A DNA stretch of 64,000 nucleotides from Peribacillus alkalitolerans (lineage in GTDB: Bacteria > Bacillota > Bacilli > Bacillales > DSM-1321): contig NZ_JAAGVZ010000001.1 of the NCBI RefSeq assembly GCF_010882125.1, forward strand, positions 310,001 to 374,000, written 5' to 3'. Numbering within the stretch: position 1 is the first letter of the stretch; every line of letters starts with the position of its first letter. Positions 1 to 7,955 of the stretch are shown here, piece after piece. Position numbers and translations under genes: made by a program. The notes under the pieces are model-generated. The model saw nothing but the letters and a program-made list of their open reading frames with translations, ran no database searches and was not told the origin of the DNA.

Positions 1-2
1 AA

Positions 3-584
3 AGCAAGGTCATTTACTCAATGAGAAATCGACTGTTGGAAATGGATGATAGCTCCATGTTTGACGAGGCTGTAGAGTACTTAACCCTGTTTTCCATGAA
101 GGCCGTTGAGAGATTTTATCCTGAAGATGAAGAAATCAGAAACGATAATGCCCTAATTGAAGAATTGTCACCTGTATTCTTCCAAACGGAATGGAAGCTT
201 TCAGACTTCGATTCTCAAGACTCTTTTGAAATCGGTCAAAAAGTTCAAAAAGAGCTTGAAGACTTACTAGCGTCTATCTCTGAATTAAGAGAAGATGAAG
301 AACTAGGATTCGAATTAAAACGGATCATGCTTCGTCAAATTGATGTGGAATGGATCCAGCATCTGGATATCATGAATCAGTTAAAGAACGGAAATACGTT
401 AAAGAGCTATGGACAGGAAGATCCATACAGAATTTTTGAATTCGAAGCATTGAACGAATTTAATGATTTGTTGTATAGCATCTATTCCAATGTCAGCATC
501 CGATTCATGGAATATGTAAGAAACCAATTTGAACTGGATACATCTAGAGAGGGGGAGCACGCAGACCATGGGGTTATTTCGTAG
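3..584 (+). CDS. secA2: Accessory Sec translocase ATPase SecA2, C-terminal part (left end cut by window)
   Basis: The reading frame is open from the first bases of the window, so this is the 3' end of a gene that starts outside. The roughly 194 visible residues resemble the helical wing and scaffold region of SecA. They include a WIQHLDIMNQLKNG segment followed by a SYGQEDPYRIFEFEALN-like stretch, which is typical of SecA C-termini. There is no Cys-rich zinc-binding tail, as expected for SecA2 rather than the housekeeping SecA. The stop lies 17 bases inside the next gene, slaP, so the two are probably translationally coupled. In Bacillus species SecA2 with SlaP exports S-layer proteins, which fits the S-layer gene at 55.6 kb. 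The family assignment is firm. The SecA2 rather than SecA1 call rests on the missing tail and on slaP. Confidence 0.9.
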   Translation, partial: SKVIYSMRNRLLEMDDSSMFDEAVEYLTLFSMKAVERFYPEDEEIRNDNALIEELSPVFFQTEWKLSDFDSQDSFEIGQKVQKELEDLLASISELREDEELGFELKRIMLRQIDVEWIQHLDIMNQLKNGNTLKSYGQEDPYRIFEFEALNEFNDLLYSIYSNVSIRFMEYVRNQFELDTSREGEHADHGVIS

Positions 585-1455
585 AAAAAAGAAAGTAACT
601 GAAGATCAAGTCGCTGTTGCAGTTGAAGAAGTGAAAGCAGTGGACCCAGAATTTGTGGAGACCACCCTTTCTTTCCACGAAGAATGGGAAGTTGAACCAC
701 AAGAACGGTTCGTATTCCAGTATCACCATCAGAAACTATCAAAGCTTAAACCTAACCAAATCTCCATCAGCGGAATCAGACTGATCAACTATGATGATGG
801 ATTTGTGGTTGAAGCATTTTTAAGAAATACATTAGAAAAAGCGATTCAATTCGAAGCAGTCAACCTGTTATTGCTAGATTCAGAGGGTAAACCATTCGCT
901 AAGCGTGAGTTTGATTTGATTAGCGTTGGTCAAATGCCACCTTTATCCTGCAGACCTTGGAGATTTTTGTTCTCTAAAGAGGATCGATTATCGGACTTCA
1001 CGCCTCAAGGCGAAGATGACTGGAAAATAGCTTTCGAGCTTCAAAAAAGTAAATCTTCTAGGCACGAGCTCGACTTGGCAGCGACTTGGGAGAACCAAAT
1101 TACCGAAGCACAAAAAGAACAATTAAAAACTCTCGTTAACAACCTTCCTCCATTAAAACCAGGAGAAGTGAATTTCGTAGGCATCGAAACTTCATTTGTT
1201 CAGGACGATGCTTTGGCAGTAACGGTATTAATCCGTAATGGTAGTCCGAAAAGCATCCGCTTAGAGCAAATTCCTTTAACCATTACAGATGCTGCTGGCG
1301 AAGTGGTATGCTCGGGAGGCTTCAAGCTAGAGGACTTTGAAGTGAAGGCGAACACAAGCAAGCCTTGGACGTTCATTTTCCCAAGTGCTTTAGTCATGAA
1401 GAAAGACCCTGATCTGTCTAGCTGGAAGGTTCAATTGCCACAAGCTACAGAATAA
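568..1455 (+). CDS. slaP: Accessory Sec system S-layer assembly protein SlaP
   Basis: The product is 295 residues if translation starts at ATG 568, which follows a GAGGGGG ribosome site at about 548-554. An earlier in-frame start at 529 would lie deep in secA2 and has no good ribosome site. The protein begins with a basic MGLFRRKKK stretch and has no signal peptide or membrane segment, so it is probably cytoplasmic. Two similar halves of about 120 residues follow (about 50-165 and 195-290). Each has the pattern of a small beta-sandwich with FVVEAFLRN or ALAVTVLIRN strands. This matches the SlaP family known from secA2-slaP loci, where it assists SecA2-dependent S-layer export. It is followed by a strong terminator, so secA2-slaP ends the operon. 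Confidence 0.88.
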   Translation: MGLFRRKKKVTEDQVAVAVEEVKAVDPEFVETTLSFHEEWEVEPQERFVFQYHHQKLSKLKPNQISISGIRLINYDDGFVVEAFLRNTLEKAIQFEAVNLLLLDSEGKPFAKREFDLISVGQMPPLSCRPWRFLFSKEDRLSDFTPQGEDDWKIAFELQKSKSSRHELDLAATWENQITEAQKEQLKTLVNNLPPLKPGEVNFVGIETSFVQDDALAVTVLIRNGSPKSIRLEQIPLTITDAAGEVVCSGGFKLEDFEVKANTSKPWTFIFPSALVMKKDPDLSSWKVQLPQATE

Positions 1456-1462
1456 TAGAGAG

Positions 1463-1491
1463 AGGCAGCCCTTTTGATGGGCTGCCTTTTT
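1463..1491 (+). terminator. Rho-independent terminator after slaP
   Basis: An 8-bp GC-rich stem (GGCAGCCC / GGGCTGCC) with a short loop is followed by TTTTT. It lies directly downstream of the slaP stop. Confidence 0.92.
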
Positions 1492-1505
1492 ACTAGAGAG
1501 TATTC

Positions 1506-1620
1506 GACAAGTTGGGAATATAGTGACCGAAGTCGGGAATATATGCTGTGAAGTTGGGAATAAAATCTTGGATGTCGGGATTATCCGTAGCAAAGTCGGG
1601 AATATACATTCAAATTTAGG
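1506..1620 (+). repeat. Left array of 21-bp tandem repeats (GTYGGGAATAT-type unit)
   Basis: The core GTTGGGA/GTCGGGA occurs at 1511, 1532, 1553, 1574 and 1595, exactly 21 bases apart, with a decayed sixth copy near 1616. Because 21 is a multiple of 3, the array would encode a seven-residue repeat in an open frame, but no start or ribosome site supports a gene. The same unit recurs in the same orientation just after the next gene (3336-3450). Confidence 0.9.
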
Positions 1621-1643
1621 TAGGATCAACAGGAGGCGAAATG

Positions 1644-3320
1644 ATGACTAACAAAGAATCCATCCTAAAACTAATAGATTCGGAATTACAGAAATTGATT
1701 TCAATTTCTGATATAAAAATAGCAGCATTAATGAAAGAAAATCAAAATTTGAAACTTGAAATGACTAGAATGAATGATCAAAATCAGAGCTTGAAACTTG
1801 AAATGACTAGATTGAAAGCTGAAAACAAAATCCTGAATGACAAACTTTCACGTGTCCCAGCGCCAGACAACTATAAACAAAAATATGAAACCTTACTAAA
1901 GTACATCCATCAGTTAAGTAATGGTATTTCTCATGAATTGATTGAGGAATGGTGCTTATCCTCTTCCATCGAGGATGCTTTCATGCTGTTGCAGACCTGT
2001 GAAAAACTAGTGGATGAAAATAATCTTGATCTTGCACAATATATCCTTGAGCTACTGAGTCATAACCCTCGCGCGTTATTGCAAGAAAATGAAGAGATAC
2101 GTTACCTATTCCAAAGGATATTGTCTAAAATTCTAATCGAGCAGGATAATCCAAATGAGACATTTGACGAAATTTACTGGAGCTGCATGGAATTGATAAT
2201 GACATTAAACCAAAGCAGCCTTAAGGATACTGTCTCTGATTTTATGATAAATAGATATTATCAATTACTCGAAAATGTCCTGTATCTGAATAATCCTGAT
2301 ATTCTGGTTAAGTTCATGAGAGCAAGTCGATTATATGATTTAAGATTAGAGCTGAACGATGCCTTTTATCAGATACTGGATGTAGAGTGGGAGTTCATCG
2401 ACAGTTCGCTAGAAAAGGATCATTTCACATTTTTATTATGGTACTCCTATCTATTCGATTTTGATGATAGGTTGCTAGAAGTAGCGAAGGATTCCCTTCA
2501 ATGGTTCAGTGAATCGAATAACGATTTGTCACTATATTTCTATCTTTATGACAGCATCAACAAGAGGATTAATCCAACCAAGGATACCTACAATTTTGTG
2601 ACGCAAAAATTTAATGCTAGCTCTGTCCTAACTACAGAGGAAAAAGAAGAAGTTCTCTTAAAAGTGGACTCCGTCTTGAAGCCCTTATTAGTGAAAAAGG
2701 ATTCCGTAGCACCTTACGTTGAGAAACTACATCTCATCAAAAAAGAGCAGGTCAATTACTTTATTAAACAGCATAACTTAACGAAGCAACGGGTTTCCAT
2801 CCCATTATTTAAAGGGAAAAACGAGAACAAAGTCATAAAGTTCATCGAGACGGATTTACTGTATACGCCCAAACAGAAAAAAGGATTTTTGACAAAAGAA
2901 GAATTAGACCAACTTCTCAAATCCCATCATCCATTAGTTCCAAAACCTAAGGATTACACAGGGTTTGTCATCAACAACAATGTAATCTCTAGTTTCAAAT
3001 GGCCTGAAACCGAAGTCAATGAAGCCTCAACTAAACAAGAGTTGGAAGAAAAAACATTAAGTGAGAACAGTGCGTTGAAGCTTATGGGCTATCAAATAAC
3101 TGGTGTTAACAGGGTCAGACGATGGGAAATCCTCGAAAAAGCAGTTCCGGTTTTAGGATTAAAGAAAGTCGCAAATATTATCGCCTATAACGTAAAACTG
3201 CGTAAGGGACAAAAGAATGGCAGAGATAAATACCATAATGCCATCACGGAATGGGAATACGATTTGGCAAAACTAAAAAAACAGTATTACAAACAGGAAT
3301 TCAATTGGCCGATAACATAA
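1644..3320 (+). CDS. Hypothetical coiled-coil protein with a conserved-looking helical C-terminal domain
   Basis: I do not recognise this family. The product is about 558 residues. Two adjacent ATGs (1641 and 1644) follow an AGGAGG site, and the second has the better spacing. Residues 1-75 are a coiled coil containing a duplicated NLKLEMTR-like segment. The middle is helical and Leu/Asp/Glu-rich without recognisable motifs. The last 80 residues look like a separate helical domain: an RRWEIL start, a GLKKVANIIAYNVKLRKGQK-like helix and a WEYDLAKLKKQYY-like end. There is no signal peptide or membrane segment, so the protein is probably cytoplasmic. The gene sits alone between two arrays of the same 21-bp repeat, which may mean that it was inserted as a unit. 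Function unknown. Confidence 0.75.
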   Translation: MTNKESILKLIDSELQKLISISDIKIAALMKENQNLKLEMTRMNDQNQSLKLEMTRLKAENKILNDKLSRVPAPDNYKQKYETLLKYIHQLSNGISHELIEEWCLSSSIEDAFMLLQTCEKLVDENNLDLAQYILELLSHNPRALLQENEEIRYLFQRILSKILIEQDNPNETFDEIYWSCMELIMTLNQSSLKDTVSDFMINRYYQLLENVLYLNNPDILVKFMRASRLYDLRLELNDAFYQILDVEWEFIDSSLEKDHFTFLLWYSYLFDFDDRLLEVAKDSLQWFSESNNDLSLYFYLYDSINKRINPTKDTYNFVTQKFNASSVLTTEEKEEVLLKVDSVLKPLLVKKDSVAPYVEKLHLIKKEQVNYFIKQHNLTKQRVSIPLFKGKNENKVIKFIETDLLYTPKQKKGFLTKEELDQLLKSHHPLVPKPKDYTGFVINNNVISSFKWPETEVNEASTKQELEEKTLSENSALKLMGYQITGVNRVRRWEILEKAVPVLGLKKVANIIAYNVKLRKGQKNGRDKYHNAITEWEYDLAKLKKQYYKQEFNWPIT

Positions 3321-3335
3321 AGAATAGCGATTTTT

Positions 3336-3450
3336 CGACAAGTTGGGAAAATAGTGGCTGAAGTTGGGAATATATTAGTCAAAGTTGGGAATAAAATCGC
3401 GAAGTCGGGAAAATATCAGCCGAACTCGGGAATATACCGTGAAATACCGG
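3336..3450 (+). repeat. Right array of 21-bp tandem repeats, same unit as 1506-1620
   Basis: Copies of GTTGGGA, GTCGGGA and CTCGGGA begin at 3342, 3363, 3384, 3404 and 3425, spaced 20-21 bases, then decay. The first copies of both arrays share the flank TTCGACAAGTTGGGAA. The two arrays are in direct orientation and bracket the gene at 1644-3320. Confidence 0.88.
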
Positions 3451-3502
3451 ATTCCTCGGAATCTAATCACTTATTCAACCCGACTCCCTCTCCTACAAAA
3501 CC

Positions 3503-3545
3503 AAAAAAGCTGACTCAGACGCAAGCGTCCAAGTCAGCTTTCTCT
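3503..3545. terminator. Bidirectional terminator between convergent genes
   Basis: An imperfect inverted repeat (AAAGCTGACT...AGTCAGCTTT with an inner GACG/CGTC pair) is flanked by an A-run on the left and a T-rich stretch on the right. It can end the minus-strand gene at 3551 and plus-strand transcription arriving from the left. Confidence 0.82.
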
Positions 3546-3550
3546 AATTT

Positions 3551-3955
3551 TTAAGTAAAATCTGGCCAATTTTTTTGATATTCATCCCCTGCAACCGGTT
3601 CCATGGTGCGATATTTAAATGGGATTAAATCCCCTTCTGATTTATCCATGACTTCCTTTGCAATTTCAAATGGAATCAAATTGAATTGATCTTCGTCTTC
3701 TGCTAGGAGGTAAATTCCTGAAACCAGGCCTTTTTGTGTAAGGTCCAATGTTAAAAAAGCAGGATAAAAACTCCCATCCTTCGCTTCGAGAATACCTTTA
3801 ACAGTTACGTTGTCAGTGGATTCCTCCACTTCCTCGTCACTGATTTTTTCCAAGGCCTTAATCGCCCAGCCTTGCTTTTTATATCCTCCAATGAATTTTG
3901 GTGGGTTTTGTTGTAAATTTTCAATGATTTCTTTTAAATCCGCTTGATTACCCAT
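3551..3955 (-). CDS. Small hypothetical cytoplasmic protein
   Basis: The product is 134 residues starting at ATG 3955, with a GGAGGGAG ribosome site about 11 bases upstream. A TTG seven codons earlier would overlap that site and is less likely. No signal peptide or membrane segment is seen. The middle reads like a compact beta-rich fold, with segments VTVKGILEAKDGSFYPAFLTL and GLVSGIYLLAEDE, and the protein is acidic overall. I do not recognise the family. It stands alone on the minus strand, convergent with the unknown gene to its left and followed by a shared terminator. Confidence 0.7.
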   Translation of the reverse strand: MGNQADLKEIIENLQQNPPKFIGGYKKQGWAIKALEKISDEEVEESTDNVTVKGILEAKDGSFYPAFLTLDLTQKGLVSGIYLLAEDEDQFNLIPFEIAKEVMDKSEGDLIPFKYRTMEPVAGDEYQKNWPDFT

Positions 3956-4164
3956 TTTCTTACAGACTCCCTCCAACTCTTTATAGCCGGTAATAACTAT
4001 ATCTTATATTGTTGCATAATTGCAAATATTTAAGTATCTCTAATCAAATACGTTACCATAACTACTATTTGTTCTGCAAATCCGATAAATGGTAGTCCTG
4101 TAAACAATTATATCACAAAACCTAAAATACAGTTATTCCCAATATAATGCAACGAAAACGCAGA

Positions 4165-4194
4165 AAAAAGCAACCCACATTTGTGGGTCGCTTT
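4165..4194 (-). terminator. Terminator of the large subtilase gene
   Basis: On the minus strand a stem AAAGCGACCCAC / GTGGGTTGCTTT with a 4-base loop is followed by TTTTTT, immediately after the stop of the S8 protease gene. Confidence 0.88.
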
Positions 4195-4200
4195 CCCTCA

Positions 4201-7200
4201 TCACAAAGATTTTTCAACTACTAATGTATATGGTTTGATCGTTGCATTTCCTAAGGCATCTTTTACTTTAATATAATACTTCCCTTTTTTCAACTCGATA
4301 GGTAAAGTTTCGGTTTGAGACCTAGGATAGTAGTCTCCTCTATTTACCTGTTTTCCATTTTGGTAAAGGGTAATCACACCATCCAATTCATGCCCACCTT
4401 GGAGATGGATGAAGCCCTTGAGGGATTGCTTCAGATCCAATACATACCAATCTTCATCTCCGTAGGCAATTCCCGTATTCAAGTAGCCAGTTGCTTTAAA
4501 GGTGTTGTTATTCACTTTTTTCAGAGCAATTGGCTTCGACGGTGTGTAATTCTTAATTACGTTTCCTTTATCCTCATCCTTGGATGGAGTTGGAGCCACT
4601 GTCATTTTATATGGACGTAAGGACAGTGGTACAGGTCCATCCACCATACCCATGACGGATACGATATAATTTTTCCCTTTTTCCACTTTAAAGGAACCGT
4701 AATTACTGTAGTAAGATCCATTTTCCAGACCTTTAACGATAATATTTGTTCTTTGACTGTCCGCTTCATCCAGCTTTCTGTTTTTATTCACATCTTCTGA
4801 AATCGCGACAATCGCATTGATTGGATTGAGCAGGTCCTTCGGATACTTTGAAGTCCATTCACTCTTCACATCTCCACTTTCGAGTAAAAGTGTATGAACG
4901 GCAGTTGATTTACCTTCTAAATAGAAGTTATCGATATCATTTGGCATCGCGAAATTTCCTTCAATCGTAGTAGCAGGTAAATTTTTAATCGACTCTAAAT
5001 TATCATTAGGCTCGTAGCGATCGCCCGGATTCACTAGTAGAGTGGATGCTTGCAGTTTGTATTCATCCATCGATAATCCTTTGCTTGGATTCGCCATATA
5101 ATGAATGAAATATGTTTTGCCTTTAGTTAAGCCTGTATAAATTTTGTCCTTAAATTCTTCGTAATACCAGTTATATGAAACATTGTGACCAATTGTCGAT
5201 AAATAGTGGACCGTTTTTCCGTCTTCATCCTTTGTTTCTTCTACTGACAATATCTCTACAAACGGATTGACCTCAGACCCGTTTGCCACATTGAATTGGT
5301 AAAGTGCAGTCTGGGTAGCATCCAGCCTATACCAATCTTCATCCGACTGGGATTGGATATAACCGGTTTTTGTATCGCCAATCTTAAACGGTATAGCTGT
5401 ATTTAAAATAAAGTTATAAAACTCCTCTGGATTTTCGTACATGTTAGGAAGCGTTTCCGCTTTATCGTCTAGACTTTCAAACACCTTTTGCTCTAATGCA
5501 CTTTTTTCTTCCATAGGTGTTTCTTCAGCAGGCATGTTTGTAAAATCCTCATCCTCTGGGAACACTTTTCCTTCCACACTTACTTGATATGGCAGTAGCG
5601 ATGACTGACCATCCTTATTCATTCGGGACATGTAGGAAATAAAGCTCCAATAGTCCATACCATTAAAGAAGTTATCTTTTTTGCTTGAGACCCTGACCAC
5701 ATATTCTGTTCCAGGATTCACTGCAAAGACCGCAGATTCTCCTTTTCCAAAACCGTTTGAATTCTGGTGATAATCTGGGCCTATCTGGTCAAAGTCAAGC
5801 ACCGGTACAGGCGCTTCACTTGGCAAGCCAGCACCTTCTTTACCCTCTACAGGCATCCCTAAATTTTCTTTATTATAGATGGATATATGGGAATCAACCC
5901 CTGGGACACCTGTCACGGAAATCTTCATGACTTGTTCATCCTTTGTCTTCAAAACAAAGAAATCATCATCCCCCTTCTCCCCAGTAAAAAGAAAGTCGTT
6001 GGAACGGTATGGCAAACTCGTGACATCGATTGGAGTTTGGAATTCAGAATCATCTACTGGCGATTCCTTCAATTTTTGTAGAGATAACCCATAGAAGGAT
6101 TGTTTTCTAGAGCTATCATCATAGCTTCCATTTAGATCCTTAACACCCAAAGCCATGTAGCCGCTGAAAGGAGCTTGAATAAGCTTTCCTTCCTTTGCTC
6201 CATAGGAAACATCATTGATATCGATGGATTGCTCCGCATCGTCTGAATAAAAACGAGCCATCACTTTATAATCGTAAGAGTTCGCTCCCCCCAAGGAAAC
6301 CTGGATTAAATCCCCTTTATTCACCATTGTTTTATACCAGTTCTGCTGGAATGGCTTTGTCACATATACCTGTCTAGTAAATTTCTCACCTATGGTTATA
6401 TCTTCGGACTTCTCAAGGATTTCCTTTTTAGTCCAGCTTCCTTTTACAATAGAAGGAACCTTTTTGACATCCATTTTCAGTGCGGCGACTGGATTCACTA
6501 AGCCATGGCCGAATTTCGTATCGTAGCCTCCTTGACCAAGATCAGTAGCAGTATGCTCCAATATGTATTCCACTTGGGCCGGCTTTAAAGATGGATTCTT
6601 CGAAAGCATCAACGATACAACTCCAGCTACGATTGGAGAAGACATCGAGGTTCCGCTTAGAGGCTGGAACGACGATTTCTTTTCATATTCGTAAATCGGA
6701 GCATAAATTTCCTCTCCTGGAGCTACTACATCCACTGACGGACCAAAAGAGGAATAGGAGCTCAACTCTTTCTTGTTATTAATTGAACCAACACTGATGA
6801 CTCCCTCATAGCTAGCTGGATAGTTCGGTAAATCGCTTCCTTCGTTCCCAGCAGATGCAACGATTGTTACTCCTTTATTTATCGCTTTTTGCACTACTTC
6901 TTCCAAAAGCGTGTTAGGGACGGATGAACCTAAGCTCATGTTGATGACTTTAGCTCCATGATCGACCGCATACATAATTGCTTCAGCAATCGTATAATCC
7001 GATGTAAAAAAGCTTCTATCAAAAACATCAATTGGAAGGATTTTTACATTAGGGTTAATGCCGTATCCTCCAATCCCATTGTTTTTGTGTCCTGCTAAAA
7101 TTCCAGACACATGTGTACCATGATAATCAGGAGTCCCTTGATTCATTGGATTCAAGACATTATAGCCTGGCAAAAACAACCCTTTTAACTCAGGGTGGTT

Positions 7201-7716
7201 TTGATCAATTCCCGTGTCAATGACCGCCACCGTTACCTTATTCTTTCCTGCCAGCTTCTGTGCATCAGCTATCTTAAGTAAGGAAAGGTGATATTGCTCC
7301 TTTGCTTTTGGGTCAGTCATTGTCGAATGTGCTTTGAAGTTTACGCTCTGATTAACTGCGGTCACCTTTTTGTTTTTCTGGTAGTTACTAATTGCTTTAT
7401 GTAAGTCCGCCTTATTTTTCACTTTCACGACGGAGTATCCAAGCTGTGGCATTTCTTTAACCAAGATGGCCCCCGCATTTCTATGTTCCACAGTGGAGAG
7501 AGATTGTTTGTATTTAATGACTAGAGTGTCCTCACTATACAAGGATTGCTTGGACTGGTCCAAATCTGATGGTGCTGCCGTTAGACTCTGCAGTCTCGCT
7601 TTTGCGGATTCTATTACACTTTCTTTTGCCAATACGTTCTTACCAGGCATTAAAGGCGATAAAGCCAGCATCATGCCCATACTTGCCAATGCTAGTTTCT
7701 TATACATAACTTTCAA
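4201..7716 (-). CDS. Large secreted S8 (subtilisin-like) serine protease with C-terminal PPC-type domains
   Basis: The product is 1171 residues. Translation starts at TTG 7716, seven bases after GGAGG; an ATG three codons in is poorly spaced. Residues 1-30 form a signal peptide, followed by an inhibitor-like propeptide to about 135. The catalytic triad is clear: Asp in AVIDTGID (about 167), His in YHGTHVSG (about 199) and Ser in SGTSMSSP (about 357). The oxyanion Asn lies in SAGNEG. The remaining 750 residues contain several beta-sandwich domains with the GDEDWY / DIDNFYLEG signature of pre-peptidase C-terminal (PPC) domains, which usually assist secretion or substrate binding. No sortase motif or S-layer homology domain is present, so the enzyme is probably released or loosely wall-bound. 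It is far longer than a typical subtilisin (about 380 residues) but normal for multidomain bacterial subtilases. Confidence 0.93.
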   Translation of the reverse strand: MKVMYKKLALASMGMMLALSPLMPGKNVLAKESVIESAKARLQSLTAAPSDLDQSKQSLYSEDTLVIKYKQSLSTVEHRNAGAILVKEMPQLGYSVVKVKNKADLHKAISNYQKNKKVTAVNQSVNFKAHSTMTDPKAKEQYHLSLLKIADAQKLAGKNKVTVAVIDTGIDQNHPELKGLFLPGYNVLNPMNQGTPDYHGTHVSGILAGHKNNGIGGYGINPNVKILPIDVFDRSFFTSDYTIAEAIMYAVDHGAKVINMSLGSSVPNTLLEEVVQKAINKGVTIVASAGNEGSDLPNYPASYEGVISVGSINNKKELSSYSSFGPSVDVVAPGEEIYAPIYEYEKKSSFQPLSGTSMSSPIVAGVVSLMLSKNPSLKPAQVEYILEHTATDLGQGGYDTKFGHGLVNPVAALKMDVKKVPSIVKGSWTKKEILEKSEDITIGEKFTRQVYVTKPFQQNWYKTMVNKGDLIQVSLGGANSYDYKVMARFYSDDAEQSIDINDVSYGAKEGKLIQAPFSGYMALGVKDLNGSYDDSSRKQSFYGLSLQKLKESPVDDSEFQTPIDVTSLPYRSNDFLFTGEKGDDDFFVLKTKDEQVMKISVTGVPGVDSHISIYNKENLGMPVEGKEGAGLPSEAPVPVLDFDQIGPDYHQNSNGFGKGESAVFAVNPGTEYVVRVSSKKDNFFNGMDYWSFISYMSRMNKDGQSSLLPYQVSVEGKVFPEDEDFTNMPAEETPMEEKSALEQKVFESLDDKAETLPNMYENPEEFYNFILNTAIPFKIGDTKTGYIQSQSDEDWYRLDATQTALYQFNVANGSEVNPFVEILSVEETKDEDGKTVHYLSTIGHNVSYNWYYEEFKDKIYTGLTKGKTYFIHYMANPSKGLSMDEYKLQASTLLVNPGDRYEPNDNLESIKNLPATTIEGNFAMPNDIDNFYLEGKSTAVHTLLLESGDVKSEWTSKYPKDLLNPINAIVAISEDVNKNRKLDEADSQRTNIIVKGLENGSYYSNYGSFKVEKGKNYIVSVMGMVDGPVPLSLRPYKMTVAPTPSKDEDKGNVIKNYTPSKPIALKKVNNNTFKATGYLNTGIAYGDEDWYVLDLKQSLKGFIHLQGGHELDGVITLYQNGKQVNRGDYYPRSQTETLPIELKKGKYYIKVKDALGNATIKPYTLVVEKSL

Positions 7717-7955
7717 GGAACTTCCTCCTTCTGGAAATCTAGTAAATGTAGGTCTATCATACTTTAGAACTCAGAAATTGGGAATATTTTCTTTTCTACA
7801 AATTTCGTTAGAATTTTGTAAGATTTTAGCTTACGAGGAAAACTAATCAATTTTTATTCCATGACATACCAAAATATTAGTCGGTATTTCTTATATAATA
7901 TTTAAAAGTTTCCATTATAATTAGATATATCAACATATGTTAGGAGCTGTAAATC
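7717..7955. promoter_or_regulatory. Divergent intergenic region between the subtilase and the CWB2 protein
   Basis: These 239 AT-rich bases must hold the promoters of both divergent genes. A GAAGGAGGAAG ribosome site for the protease lies at about 7724-7734 on the minus strand, and AGGAG at about 7941 serves the plus-strand gene. A TATAAT-like sequence is seen near 7896. No riboswitch-like structure is evident. Confidence 0.5.

Noticed and set aside
1390-1629. Minus-strand 79-codon ORF with a heptapeptide repeat (IFPTSxx)
   Set aside because: It is the translation of the 21-bp DNA repeats and the slaP terminator. There is no ribosome site, and it runs into slaP.
1506-3450. CRISPR array
   Set aside because: The unit is 21 bases with no unique 30-40 base spacers and no cas genes nearby.
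3354-3554. Plus-strand ORF over the right 21-bp array
   Set aside because: The frame exists because the repeat period is a multiple of three. It contains a terminator hairpin and overlaps the end of the minus-strand gene.
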